The position numbers were made by a program, and so were the translations under genes. DNA of 64,000 bases from Gemmataceae bacterium (lineage in GTDB: Bacteria > Planctomycetota > Planctomycetia > Gemmatales > Gemmataceae), in NCBI GenBank assembly GCA_019636445.1, contig JAHBXO010000019.1, positions 1 through 64,000 on the forward strand, read 5' to 3'. Numbering within the stretch: the stretch's first letter is position 1; each line of letters opens with the position of its first letter. Below are positions 45,973-54,722 of this stretch, piece after piece. The notes below the pieces were generated by a model. That model searched no databases and was not told the origin of the DNA. It worked only from the letters and a program-made list of their open reading frames with translations.

Positions 45973-46545
45973 ATGACCGCCGCCCGCACCGGCAACCGGC
46001 CGTTCCGCTTCAGCCGCGAGCAATACTACCGGCTCGGCGAACTCGGCTTCTTCGACGGCAAGCGCGTCGAGCGCATCCACGGGGAGATCGTCGAAATGAG
46101 CCCCATCGGCTGGCCGCATATCGTTGGTTGCCGGAAGACGGCCGAACTCCTTGAAGAACTCTTCGCGGGGGTTGCGTGGGTTTCGCGAAACGAACAACCC
46201 ATCGCACTCGCAGACAGCGATCCCCAACCCGACGTGCTGGTCGTGCCCGGCCGATTCGAGGATTATTCCAATCATCCCACCACGGCTTGGCTCGTCGTCG
46301 AGGTCTCCGACACGACTTTGACTCGGGATACGACCATCAAGGCGGAGATGTATGCGGCGGCGGGTATCGCCGATTATTGGGTACTGGATCTGAATCATCG
46401 CGAGTTGCTGGTCTTCCGCGATCCGGCGACGCGGCCCGACGGTGCCGCGGAGTACCGCACGCGGCTCGCGTTCGACGCTTCGCAATCGGTGTCGCCCCTG
46501 GCCGCGCCAACGGCGTCGGTCCGCGTCGCGGACCTGCTCCCCTGA
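45973..46545 (+). CDS. Uma2-family (DUF820) PD-(D/E)XK protein
   Basis: 190 aa from ATG 45973, with GGAG nine bases upstream. Restriction-endonuclease-like fold: DGKRVERIHGEIVEMSPIG, DPQPDVLVVPGR (the PD motif), WLVVEVSDTTL (ExE/ExK position) and YAAAGIADYWVLDL. Family function is unresolved despite the nuclease fold. One of two Uma2 genes in the window. Confidence 0.87.
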   Translation: MTAARTGNRPFRFSREQYYRLGELGFFDGKRVERIHGEIVEMSPIGWPHIVGCRKTAELLEELFAGVAWVSRNEQPIALADSDPQPDVLVVPGRFEDYSNHPTTAWLVVEVSDTTLTRDTTIKAEMYAAAGIADYWVLDLNHRELLVFRDPATRPDGAAEYRTRLAFDASQSVSPLAAPTASVRVADLLP

Positions 46546-46546
46546 T

Positions 46547-47521
46547 TCACTTCTCCACCGCCGCCGCGAGCGCGATCACGGCCCACGACGCCGCCGTCGA
46601 AGACAGGAATTGGTCCTTCCCATACGGATAGCCGCCCTCGTAGTAAGGCTGGATCGGCTTGGCGCGGGCGGTCACGTGCCAGGTGCCGTCGCTCGCTTGC
46701 GTTCGAAGAAGGAAGCGGACACCATCCCGATATTCGCGCGCAGTCGGCGACACCCCGCCGGCCTCCGCCAGCGCCGCGAGCGCCGTCGCCGTCGCGTACG
46801 GATCGCTCGCCATTTTCGGCAGCTGCGCCCAGCCGCCGTCGGCGCGCTGCAAACCCAGCAGGTCTTTCGCGGCCGCCGCCACGTCCGCGTTCGACGCGCC
46901 GGCATCCTTCAGGATGCGCAGGCGGTAGACGCGGTCCTCGGTATCCTTCGCCGGAGTCTGGAGCGCCCACTCCCGCGCCGACCCGATCCGCTTCGCGATC
47001 GCGTCCTTCGCGCCATCGGCGCCCCATTCCTTCAACGACCGCACCGCCAGCCAGCTCGTCGTGAACGAACTCGCCTGCGTCGGCGGCCGGTTCGACGACA
47101 CCGTCCAGCTCGGTTTGTCGGCGTGGCGCGCCAGCACGTAGTTGGCGATCGACCGCGTATCGTCGTCCGGTTTTTCGCCGGCCGCGCCGAGCGTCGCCAG
47201 CAGCCAGCCGGCCGTATCCACCTGCCCGCCGGTCCCCTTCTTCTCCGCCCAGTCCTTGCGGTGGTCCGCGATGAAGCCGCGGAGGTGCTTCACCTGCTCG
47301 CGAACGAACGCCGGGTCGAGGTCGAACCCCAGCCGCTTCGCCGACGCGAACGCGAGCATAGGGTACGCCTGGTTGTGGCAGCCGAAGCAGGTGCGCTCTT
47401 CGGCGTGGACCGACGCAGCTCGCTGCAATGGCGGCAACGCTCGCCCGACAGCGGCGCGCACCGCCTCCGGCGACGGATCGTGCGTGGCGACAAGAAACGC
47501 GAAGGCAAGTGAAGCGGTCAT
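46547..47521 (-). CDS. Squalene-cyclase-repeat protein with CxxCH motif
   Basis: 324 aa with a short signal-like N-terminus. An RTCFGCHNQ segment (CxxCH at 45-49), the c-type heme attachment motif, lies in front of terpenoid-cyclase-fold repeats, seen as LGLQRADGGW and TQASDGTWHV. A single CxxCH might instead bind metal; no other axial ligand is obvious. Likely periplasmic. It converges on the Uma2 gene at the 3' end. Confidence 0.75.
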   Translation of the reverse strand: MTASLAFAFLVATHDPSPEAVRAAVGRALPPLQRAASVHAEERTCFGCHNQAYPMLAFASAKRLGFDLDPAFVREQVKHLRGFIADHRKDWAEKKGTGGQVDTAGWLLATLGAAGEKPDDDTRSIANYVLARHADKPSWTVSSNRPPTQASSFTTSWLAVRSLKEWGADGAKDAIAKRIGSAREWALQTPAKDTEDRVYRLRILKDAGASNADVAAAAKDLLGLQRADGGWAQLPKMASDPYATATALAALAEAGGVSPTAREYRDGVRFLLRTQASDGTWHVTARAKPIQPYYEGGYPYGKDQFLSSTAASWAVIALAAAVEK

Positions 47522-47948
47522 CCCTCCAGTTCACGCGATGCCGGCGGAGGCCGCAAGGGAAATCCCGATCGCCGTTCCACTTTGCTCCACGGCTCGCGAG
47601 ACGAGGCGCGCAGTCGATGACGTGGTTCCGGCGCCTCCGCGCCACCCTTCCGCGGAAAGACGCCCGATTTCCGGAAGCGCCCTAGCCCAGTAAGGACTTA
47701 CGTCGATTCCCCGGGAATCCAATCCCCGACACCATCGGTGTCGAAGCACGATTCGCCAGACTTCTATCGAAGTATCGGCCGCGCGATACTTTCTCTCGAC
47801 TTTGCCGATTGTGGCGGACGGGCCGCACCCGGCACACCGAACGCCGGCGATCCGAGTGCGGTCGGCCCAACGCTCTGCTTGCACGCCCGTTCCGCTTCTG
47901 TAAAGCTAGAGGAAGACTCGACATGTCCCCGACGCTCGGAACCGCGGC
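47522..47948. other. Intergenic region without a supported gene
   Basis: 427 bp between the divergent squalene-repeat and ExbB-like genes. No reading frame with family features. Small palindrome CGACACC-ATC-GGTGTCG at 47727-47743. Probably holds the promoters of both flanking genes. Confidence 0.5.
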
Positions 47949-48764
47949 ATGAAAGCGCTTCTCAACTTCTACACCAACGAATGGTTCTTCGCGGTCCCCA
48001 TGACCGTGATGACGCTCGTCGCCTTCCTCCTCGTCGCCTGGCGGCACCTCCTCAACGTCAGCGCCAAGACGCGGATGGACAAGTTCCTCCCCGAACTCCA
48101 GTCGCAACTGAAGCGCAACGGCACCAAAGGCGCCGTCGCCCTGTGCCGGAACGAGCGAGGGCTTATCCCCAACGTCCTCTACGTCGCCGGTCTCGAAGCC
48201 TCCGAACAGGGCGTCGCCGCCATGCGCCGCAGCATGGCCAGCGCCGTCGAACTGGAGATTGTTCCCCGCCTGAACTTCCTGCTCGCGCCCATCCTCGCCA
48301 TCGCCAAGATCTCCACGATGGTCGGCCTGCTCGGCACGGTCATCTCGATGATCGGCACCTTCTCCAAGATCGGCGAGGCGACCGCCAAGGGTGCCGGCGC
48401 CGGCGGCGGGGGGAACGTCGGTGCCCAGGCCGAGTCGATCGGTCTCGCGCTCTTCGCCACCGCGCTCGGATTGTTGACGGCAATCCCGCTCGTCTTCATG
48501 CACGTCCTGTTCAAGGACTGGATTGCCCGGTTCGAGACCAAAATGAAGGCCTCGGCGCAGAAACTCATCGTGCTGGTGCAGAACGCCAAAGCCGGCACGC
48601 TCGAAGATCCGCTCGAAGGCAAGGCCGACGCAGCTCCGGCGCGCACCCGCGGCGAGAAGCCGGCCCGTGGCCGTCGCCCTGCCGACGCGGATGAAGAGGA
48701 CGATGAGGAAGACGAGGACGACGACGATCGCCGCTCGTCCCGCCGCGAACGTGCGCGGAGATAA
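47949..48764 (+). CDS. MotA/TolQ/ExbB proton-channel protein
   Basis: 271 aa. One N-terminal helix (about 15-35), a cytoplasmic region, then two helices (about 112-140 and 162-190) with the ISTMVGLLGTVISMIGTF and ALGLLTAIPLVFMHVLF patterns of the family. The C-terminal 40 residues are highly charged (acidic runs then Arg), which is unusual. ExbB/TolQ forms the proton-driven motor with ExbD/TolR; two ExbD genes follow after a repeat block. Confidence 0.87.
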   Translation: MKALLNFYTNEWFFAVPMTVMTLVAFLLVAWRHLLNVSAKTRMDKFLPELQSQLKRNGTKGAVALCRNERGLIPNVLYVAGLEASEQGVAAMRRSMASAVELEIVPRLNFLLAPILAIAKISTMVGLLGTVISMIGTFSKIGEATAKGAGAGGGGNVGAQAESIGLALFATALGLLTAIPLVFMHVLFKDWIARFETKMKASAQKLIVLVQNAKAGTLEDPLEGKADAAPARTRGEKPARGRRPADADEEDDEEDEDDDDRRSSRRERARR

Positions 48765-48768
48765 TCAT

Positions 48769-48997
48769 CTCCCTCCCCCTCAAGGGGGAGGGCCGGGGTG
48801 GGGGTGACGGGGAACGCAACAAGTTATTTGAATCGCAATTCCCCCCACCCTAACCCTCCCCCTCAAGGGGGGAGGGGACATAAACTCCCTCCCCCTCGAA
48901 GGGGGAGGGCCGGGGTGGGGGTGACGGGGAACGCGTCAAGTTATTTGAATCGCAATTCCCCCCACCCTAACCCTCCCCCTCAAGGGGGGAGGGGGCA
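48769..48997. repeat. Two tandem ~116-bp repeats with CT/AG palindromes
   Basis: Units start at 48769 and 48885 with CTCCCTCCCCCTC, then AAGGGGGAGGGCCGGGGTGG, an AT-rich spacer AAGTTATTTGAATCGCAATT, and the complementary CCCTCCCCCTCAAGGGGGGA end. Copies differ at only a few bases. Each unit can fold into a long hairpin. The block separates exbB-like from exbD-like genes. Confidence 0.9.
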
Positions 48998-49028
48998 AGA
49001 GGCTCGCGGAACCGTCTAGGATTCACCC

Positions 49029-49763
49029 ATGCCCGTCGCGGCCTTCGATGTCTGGCTCGTCTCCACGAACACCATCTACCGGGGCGTTCCGTTCGGTGCC
49101 ATCACAGACTGGGCGCAGCAGGGTCGCCTGTCGCCGGACGACAAGGTGAAGGACGCCGGCCCCGGCGAGAACTGGACGCGCGTCGCCGACCACCCCGTCG
49201 TCGGCGATTACCTCTTCGTCCGCACCGCCGACAACCCCACGATCCCGACCAAGCCCACCGAAGCCATCGAGCCGATCGAGATGGATGTGGGCTGGAAGAA
49301 GTCCCACGGCGACGACGACGACGACCCGGACATGATTCCGCTTATCGACATCAGCCTCGTGCTGCTGGTGTTCTTCATGATGACGGCGTCGGTCGCGTCG
49401 ATGTCGCCATTCCCGAACCCGGACATGGCCAACGCCGCGAACCTCGTCGAAGATCCGGAAGCGTTCACGATCGAGATCGACAAGGATCTGCGGGACCAGC
49501 CGAAGTATACGCTGCGGATCGGCCAGGCGTCGCCGGATCCGAGCGCCGACAGCCTGCCGGAACTGACGGACCTCCTCAAGGTGCTGGACGCGAAGCTCAA
49601 TGAACTCCTGAGCCGTCGGGAGCCGGCGCCGTCGGTGCACGTCGCCTGCCACAAGGAACTGCCGAGCGAGAAGCTGCTGGAGCTGGTGGCCGAATTGGAG
49701 AAGCGGAAGCGCGACAACAAGATCCGCGTCTATTCCACCATCGTGAACGAGGCCCCCCAATGA
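49029..49763 (+). CDS. ExbD/TolR protein with N-terminal GYF_2-like domain
   Basis: 244 aa. An N-terminal ~60-residue region (WLVSTNTIYRGVPFGAITDW, then LSPDDKVKDAG and ENWTRVADHP) resembles a GYF_2-like domain. A Lys/Asp-rich linker leads to the single helix PLIDISLVLLVFFMM with conserved Asp107, then the periplasmic ExbD domain (about 130-244). Overlaps the next ExbD gene by four bases (ATGA). Confidence 0.83.
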   Translation: MPVAAFDVWLVSTNTIYRGVPFGAITDWAQQGRLSPDDKVKDAGPGENWTRVADHPVVGDYLFVRTADNPTIPTKPTEAIEPIEMDVGWKKSHGDDDDDPDMIPLIDISLVLLVFFMMTASVASMSPFPNPDMANAANLVEDPEAFTIEIDKDLRDQPKYTLRIGQASPDPSADSLPELTDLLKVLDAKLNELLSRREPAPSVHVACHKELPSEKLLELVAELEKRKRDNKIRVYSTIVNEAPQ

Positions 49764-50380
49764 GCTGGCGCGTGCGGATGGAAGGGTCCGGGAACATCGT
49801 GGAACTGCCGACGGCGCAGAAGGTGCTCGAAGGCATCCGCGAAGGCGAGTGGGAACCGTCGGACGACGTGCGCGGCCCGATCGACCGCGACTGGGTCCCG
49901 ATCGAGGAGCATGCGCAGTTCGCCGATGTCATCTCGGAGATGGGTCCGCCGCCGGCCGAGGAGGTGGACGAATCCCGGCTGGACATGAATCCGCTTATCG
50001 ACGTCGCGCTCGTGCTGCTGGTCTTCTTCATCCTGACGACGTCGTACTCGATCCTGCGGCGCACGATCGACGTGCCGGGCGAGCCGGACTGGAAGGAGAA
50101 GGGGGAAAAGGCGAAGCCGAACAAGGAGATGCAGGAGCAGATGTTCAAGGTGGAGCTGTGGATGGTGGACGACCGCCCGCGGCTGCGCGTGAACGACAAG
50201 ATCATCGAAATGGAGGAAGTGGAGAAGACGCTGACGGATGTGGTGAAGGCGACGGGGAAGCGTGAGATGATGCTGGAGTTCGAGGGCCGGGTGCCGTGGG
50301 GCACGGTGGCGAAGGTGATCGACTCGGCGAAGGCCGCCGACGTGGTGAACGTGACGCTGAAGCGGAAGAAACCGGGATAG
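49760..50380 (+). CDS. ExbD/TolR protein, second copy
   Basis: 206 aa. N-terminal ~60 residues again look GYF_2-like (GNIVELPTAQKVLEGIREGE, then WEPSDDVRGP). The transmembrane helix NPLIDVALVLLVFFILTT has the conserved Asp81, followed by a periplasmic domain. Start overlaps the preceding ExbD stop, so both subunits are produced together. Its 3' end converges on a TonB-topology gene. Confidence 0.83.
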   Translation: MSWRVRMEGSGNIVELPTAQKVLEGIREGEWEPSDDVRGPIDRDWVPIEEHAQFADVISEMGPPPAEEVDESRLDMNPLIDVALVLLVFFILTTSYSILRRTIDVPGEPDWKEKGEKAKPNKEMQEQMFKVELWMVDDRPRLRVNDKIIEMEEVEKTLTDVVKATGKREMMLEFEGRVPWGTVAKVIDSAKAADVVNVTLKRKKPG

Positions 50381-50386
50381 GGCGAT

Positions 50387-50410
50387 GCCCGCGGACGATC
50401 GTCCGCGGGC
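50387..50410. terminator. 24-bp perfect palindrome, bidirectional
   Basis: GCCCGCGGACGA and its exact complement form a 24-bp stem followed by TTCTTGTT on the plus strand. Lies between convergent genes, so likely terminates both. Confidence 0.7.
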
Positions 50411-50416
50411 TTCTTG

Positions 50417-51409
50417 TTAGCGCAGTTTCTGCTCCACGACGATGAAGTCGTAGTTGCCGCCGCGGACGATGACCTTGAACGCCGTCGAGCGGATCTGCTC
50501 CGGGTTCTTGTTCTGGTAGTTCTTCTCCAGGGCCGCGAGCTTCTCTTCGAGTTCCCGCGGGAAGTAGGCGAAGAAGGACTTCGGAGTGAAGGTCAGCTTG
50601 AGCGCCTTCGCGACGGATTCGACGGAATCGCGGCGCACTTCGGCGAACTGGATCATCTTCGTGTATTTCTGGATGTCGTCGTCGGTGGCCGGGGCCGACT
50701 GGCCGGAGCGCGGGTTCTTGAAGATCAGGAAGTTCTTGTTGTCGGGGGGCACGGGGACCATGACGACGCCGCCGATACCGGACATCTGCGCGACGTAGTC
50801 GTCGCCGGAGGAGGTGTCAAAGCGGAGGATCCAGCGGAGGGCGCGGGCGTAGGTGGAACTGGCACCGAAGCCGCCGGGGCCTTTCCCGCCGAGCGGGTCG
50901 CCGCCGCTGGTACCGGTGCCGGTGCCGGTCTTGGCGCCGAGGAGTTTCTTGCGAAGGGCCTCGTCGAGTTGGGCGAGTGCAATCTGTTCGTTTTCCGGGA
51001 TTTCCACATCGCCGCCGAAGTCGAGCTTCTCCTGCAAATCCTTCGGTTCGTTGAGTTGCATTTCCTTGAGAAGCAGGTCGCGCTCGGCGGCGGAGAGCGG
51101 CTTGCCGACGACCTGGTCCTGCGCGCCGCCGTCGCCGGGGCTGCCGTCGCCCTCGTCGTCGTCGCCGCCGGCGAAGTTCAACGGCATCGCCGCCTTGTCC
51201 GGCGGCCCGAAGTTCGAAATGGCGTAGTAGAGGGCGATCGTGGCCGAGAGGACGAGCGCCGCGATGGCGACGCTGATCGGGAATTCGAGCTGGCGGTTGT
51301 AGCGCTCCCAGAACGGTTGTTCGATGACGCCGTTCGGGTCGAGGTCGCGGAAGCCGGGATTCTCGATCGGCTCCTCGGTCGTTGTGCTGGGCGGTGCTCC
51401 GGTCAACAT
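50417..51409 (-). CDS. Single-helix exported-domain protein next to ExbBD
   Basis: 330 aa from ATG 51409; an ATG 32 codons upstream has no domain support. Short Pro/Glu cytoplasmic N-terminus, one transmembrane helix (about 44-64), a Gly/Asp linker, then a large soluble part without recognised domain. This topology is like TonB or TolA, but there is no Pro-rich spacer or TonB C-terminal domain. Convergent with the ExbD genes. Confidence 0.65.
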   Translation of the reverse strand: MLTGAPPSTTTEEPIENPGFRDLDPNGVIEQPFWERYNRQLEFPISVAIAALVLSATIALYYAISNFGPPDKAAMPLNFAGGDDDEGDGSPGDGGAQDQVVGKPLSAAERDLLLKEMQLNEPKDLQEKLDFGGDVEIPENEQIALAQLDEALRKKLLGAKTGTGTGTSGGDPLGGKGPGGFGASSTYARALRWILRFDTSSGDDYVAQMSGIGGVVMVPVPPDNKNFLIFKNPRSGQSAPATDDDIQKYTKMIQFAEVRRDSVESVAKALKLTFTPKSFFAYFPRELEEKLAALEKNYQNKNPEQIRSTAFKVIVRGGNYDFIVVEQKLR

Positions 51410-51567
51410 GACTCGACTCCAGACGGGTGAGGACGTCGATTCCTCAACCTCCAACGTACCCACCAAAGGCGGTGTTTGCAAATTCCAAACGGAATCGATG
51501 GCCACGAAAAGGCACGAAGAGTCACAAAATGGAAATACGGAAAAACTCGCGGTGATTCAGTCAGGTT

Positions 51568-51701
51568 CCCTCTCCCCCGGCTTTGCGGGGGAGAGGGTTA
51601 GGGTGAGGGGGTCTTGGCGACTGCAATACCTGACTTGAAATCCGAGAGGCCCTCACCCCCTCACCCCGGCCCTCTCCCCCGCAAAGCCGGGGGAGAGGGA
51701 G
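51568..51701. repeat. Long inverted repeat, CT/AG-rich
   Basis: CCCTCTCCCCCGGCTTTGCG (from 51568) with GGGTTAGGGTGAGGGGGT on one side, and its complement at about 51649-51701 (CCCTCACCCCCTCACCCCGG and a GCAAAGCCGGGGGAGAGGG end). It lies in the 375-bp gap 51410-51784, which holds no gene. Confidence 0.8.
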
Positions 51702-51784
51702 AAAAACACAGACTCAGATTCGATCTGTCTTCTCTTCTTTTTGTGGCTCATCGTGCCTTTTCGTGGCCATCATCGCTTTCCCGT

Positions 51785-52192
51785 TCAGTCGTCCTTCTTC
51801 TCGTACTCGCCTTCGACGACCGCCTTCGCGCCTTCCAGCTCGCTCTTGAAGTCGTCGATGGTCGCCTTCTTCTCCTTCACGGTGATCTTGAAGCTGAACT
51901 CGAACCCTTCGTTCGGCTTGGCGGGGAACTCGCCCTTCTCGACGACCTTCGTGACCTTGGCCTTCACGACGCCATCCTTGAGGGTGTAGTCGCAGGTGGC
52001 GGTCATGCCGTTGTCGCCGTTCTTCGCGCCGACGTCGAGGGTTTTGTCTTTGAAGGTGAACTTGATCTCCGTGCCGTCGGCGTCGCGGACCCAGCTTCCG
52101 GCGAGCTTGGGGGCGTCCTTCTTGTCCTTCTTCTCTTCGGCGAGGGCGAGGCCGGCGGTGATCGCGAGCAATCCGAGTGCGAGGCGGAACAT
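51785..52192 (-). CDS. Small exported hypothetical protein
   Basis: 135 aa from ATG 52192. Signal peptide (about 1-18, ending GLALA). A Lys-rich start, then WVRDADGTEIKFTFKDKTLD and related beta strands in a small lipocalin-like or TIGR-type domain common in planctomycetes. Function unknown. Confidence 0.65.
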   Translation of the reverse strand: MFRLALGLLAITAGLALAEEKKDKKDAPKLAGSWVRDADGTEIKFTFKDKTLDVGAKNGDNGMTATCDYTLKDGVVKAKVTKVVEKGEFPAKPNEGFEFSFKITVKEKKATIDDFKSELEGAKAVVEGEYEKKDD

Positions 52193-52360
52193 GATTCGAT
52201 TCTCCAGTGGAAAGGAGGGCGCGGCGCGCCCCGCGATTACTGGTAGCGGTCCGGCCCGAACGGGACAACGCGCGAGTTTCGATTCCCCGCGGTTTCCTTT
52301 TGATCCCATTCAAAGCGGATAAGCGTATCATAAATGGTGCAACGACCCTGGAGGACCGCC

Positions 52361-53290
52361 ATGCTCCGCAAACTATTGGTACCGCTCGATGGTTCGCCGG
52401 CGGGGGAACACGCCCTGCCGTGGGCATTCGCCCTGGCGCGGAACACCGGCGCGGCCGTGCACCTGGTGCGCGTTCACGAGGTGCTGGCGGTCCCGGCCAC
52501 CGGCGACGGATTGATTCCGAACGAAAGCGCGCTGATCGCCCAACTGGAAAAGGAGGAAACCGAGTCCCTGGCACGGGTGGCCGCGGATTGGCGGGACGAG
52601 GAAGCGCAGATAGCCGTGACGACGACGTTGTTGCAACCGATCGGCACGGCCGCGGCGACGCTGGCCGATTTCGCACAAGGGCAGTCGGTCGACCTGACGG
52701 TGATGACGACGCACGGCCGCGGGCCGTGGTCCCGCACGCTGTTCGGCAGCGTGACCGACGAATATCTCCGAGCGGCCCCGTGCCCCACGCTGCTGTTGCG
52801 GACCGGCTCGGACCAACCGCCGGCGAAGTCCGAACGCCCTCGGATCGACAAAGTCGTCGTTCCGCTGGACGGGTCGACGTTCTCCGAACAGGCCCTGGAG
52901 CCGGCCGTGCGGTTGTTCGAATGGTTCGGTTGCGAGATCGAACTGTTGACGGTGATCGACGCGGTGGATGACATCGTGGCGTTCCTGTCGCGCGTGGACC
53001 GTCCGCCGGTGCCTCACGAGCAGAGTCGGCCGGTCCGTGCGATCGTGGACTTGTACTTGAAGGACTGGGCCGGGCGGCTGAAGCCGTATTCCGGTCGCGT
53101 GTCGGCGCGGGTGGTCGAGCACGGCGACGCGGCGGAGGTGATCTTGAAGGAAGCCTGCCAGCCGACGGTGGCCGTCGCGATGGCGACGCACGGGCGGAGC
53201 GGATTGTCGCGCGCGATGTTCGGCAGTGTGGCGGATCGGGTGATCCGGGGCGCGCAAGGCCCCGTGCTGATCGTGCGGCCGAACGCGTGA
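52361..53290 (+). CDS. Tandem universal stress protein
   Basis: 309 aa from ATG 52361 with GGAGG six bases upstream; the longer frame at 52334 has none. Two UspA domains: 1-145 (opens LRKLLVPLDGSPAGEHAL, ATP loop TTHGRGPWSRTLFGS) and about 157-309 (KVVVPLDGSTFSEQAL, loop ATHGRSGLSRAMFGS). The G-x2-G-x9-GS-type ATP motif is present in both. Cytoplasmic stress-response role inferred from family. Confidence 0.87.
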   Translation: MLRKLLVPLDGSPAGEHALPWAFALARNTGAAVHLVRVHEVLAVPATGDGLIPNESALIAQLEKEETESLARVAADWRDEEAQIAVTTTLLQPIGTAAATLADFAQGQSVDLTVMTTHGRGPWSRTLFGSVTDEYLRAAPCPTLLLRTGSDQPPAKSERPRIDKVVVPLDGSTFSEQALEPAVRLFEWFGCEIELLTVIDAVDDIVAFLSRVDRPPVPHEQSRPVRAIVDLYLKDWAGRLKPYSGRVSARVVEHGDAAEVILKEACQPTVAVAMATHGRSGLSRAMFGSVADRVIRGAQGPVLIVRPNA

Positions 53291-53369
53291 TCCCGAAGTC
53301 GATTGCGAAAACGGCCCGGCGCGGGTAGAATTCCCATTCCTACCCCCACCGCACGTTTGGACGCAATCG

Positions 53370-54722
53370 ATGACACGCGGAATCGGCATCCACCGCCGGG
53401 AACTGTTGCAGGTCGGCTATTCGGGCCTGCTGGGTCTGAGCCTCGCCGGGCTTGGCCGTGCGGCACCGGCGCGCAAGCCCAAGTCGGTCCTGATCGTGTT
53501 CCTCACCGGTGCCGCCAGCCAGTTCGAGACGTTCGACCCGAAGCCGGACGCGCCGGCCGAGGTGCGCGGCGAGTTCAATAGCATTCCGACGAAGCTTGCC
53601 GGCGTGCGCTACTGCGAACACCTGCCGAAACTCGCGGCCCGCGCCGACAAGTTCTCCCTCGTGCGCACCTTCGCCCACAAGGACAACAACCACACCGCCG
53701 CGACGCACCACGTCATCACGGGGACGATCCAGCCGGGCGTGCGCTTCGACAAGCCGATCTCGCGCGAGGACTGGCCGTGTTATGCCGCGGGGTTGAACTA
53801 CCTGCGGCCGCGAACCGACGGCGTGCCGACAGGCGTGAGCCTGCCGTTCTTCCTCTCGGATGGCAACCTGCACTGGCCCGGCCAGCACGGCGGCTTCCTC
53901 GGCCCGCGCCATGATCCGTGGCAGCTCAACGCCGACCCGAACAAGCGGGACTTCAAGGTCGATAACCTGCGCATCGCGCCGGGCCTCGACGCGGACGAAC
54001 TGAACAATCGTCAATCGCTGCTCGCCGCGATCAACCAGCAGCAGGTCCGCCTCGCCGAATCGGCCGAGGCCAAGAAGCTGACCGACACGCAGGACACCGC
54101 TTTCAAGCTACTGACGTCCGGCAAGGTGTCGAAAGCGTTCGACATCGCGCAGGAGCCTGCGGCCGTGCGCGACAAGTACGGCCGGCACCAGTTCGGACAG
54201 TCGCTGCTGCTCTCGCGGCGGCTACTCCAGGCGGGCGTCACCGTCGTGCAGGCGAACATGGGACGCGTCCAGAACTGGGATTCGCACTCGAACATCTTCG
54301 ACCGGATGAAGCGGGACCTGCTGCCGCCGCTCGATCACGCCGTGTCGGCCCTGTACGACGACCTCGCGCAATCGGGGATGCTCGACGACGTGTTCGTGGC
54401 CGTGATCGGCGAGTTCGGCCGCACGCCCAAGCTCAGCTTCCAAGACAAGAACGCGAAGATCGGCCGCGACCACTGGGCGGCATGCTTCAGCGGCCTCTTC
54501 TTCGGCGGCGGCGTGCGGCCCGGGCAGGTGATCGGCGCATCCGACGCGCTCGGCGCGTATCCGAGCACGACACCGTTCGCGCCGGACGACTTCGGCGCCA
54601 CGGTCTATCAGGTGCTGGGCGTACCGGCGGATGCGGAAGTCCAGGACCGCACGAGCCGTCCGTCCCAACTCAATCGGGGCCAGGCGATCCAGGCCCTCTT
54701 CACGGGACGGAGCGAGTCATGA
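53370..54722 (+). CDS. DUF1501 Tat-exported protein
   Basis: 450 aa. RRELLQVGYSGLLGLSLAGL is a twin-arginine signal. The domain has PKSVLIVFLTGAASQFETFD, DKFSLVRTFAHKDNNHTAAT, and GEFGRTPKLS with HWAACFSGLFFGGGVRPG, hallmarks of DUF1501 (sulfatase/alkaline-phosphatase-like fold). Activity unproven. It overlaps the following Uma2 gene (ATGA), so the two are coupled, an unusual pair. Confidence 0.87.
   Translation: MTRGIGIHRRELLQVGYSGLLGLSLAGLGRAAPARKPKSVLIVFLTGAASQFETFDPKPDAPAEVRGEFNSIPTKLAGVRYCEHLPKLAARADKFSLVRTFAHKDNNHTAATHHVITGTIQPGVRFDKPISREDWPCYAAGLNYLRPRTDGVPTGVSLPFFLSDGNLHWPGQHGGFLGPRHDPWQLNADPNKRDFKVDNLRIAPGLDADELNNRQSLLAAINQQQVRLAESAEAKKLTDTQDTAFKLLTSGKVSKAFDIAQEPAAVRDKYGRHQFGQSLLLSRRLLQAGVTVVQANMGRVQNWDSHSNIFDRMKRDLLPPLDHAVSALYDDLAQSGMLDDVFVAVIGEFGRTPKLSFQDKNAKIGRDHWAACFSGLFFGGGVRPGQVIGASDALGAYPSTTPFAPDDFGATVYQVLGVPADAEVQDRTSRPSQLNRGQAIQALFTGRSES

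Noticed and set aside
47531..47884. 117-aa minus-strand frame
   Set aside because: Arg/Ala-rich composition, no signal peptide or domain, no ribosome site; treated as noise in an intergenic region.
48769..48997. attC or IS ends
   Set aside because: The palindromes are CT/AG-rich without core sites or transposase; they do not resemble the attC-like sites at 34.9-35.4 kb.
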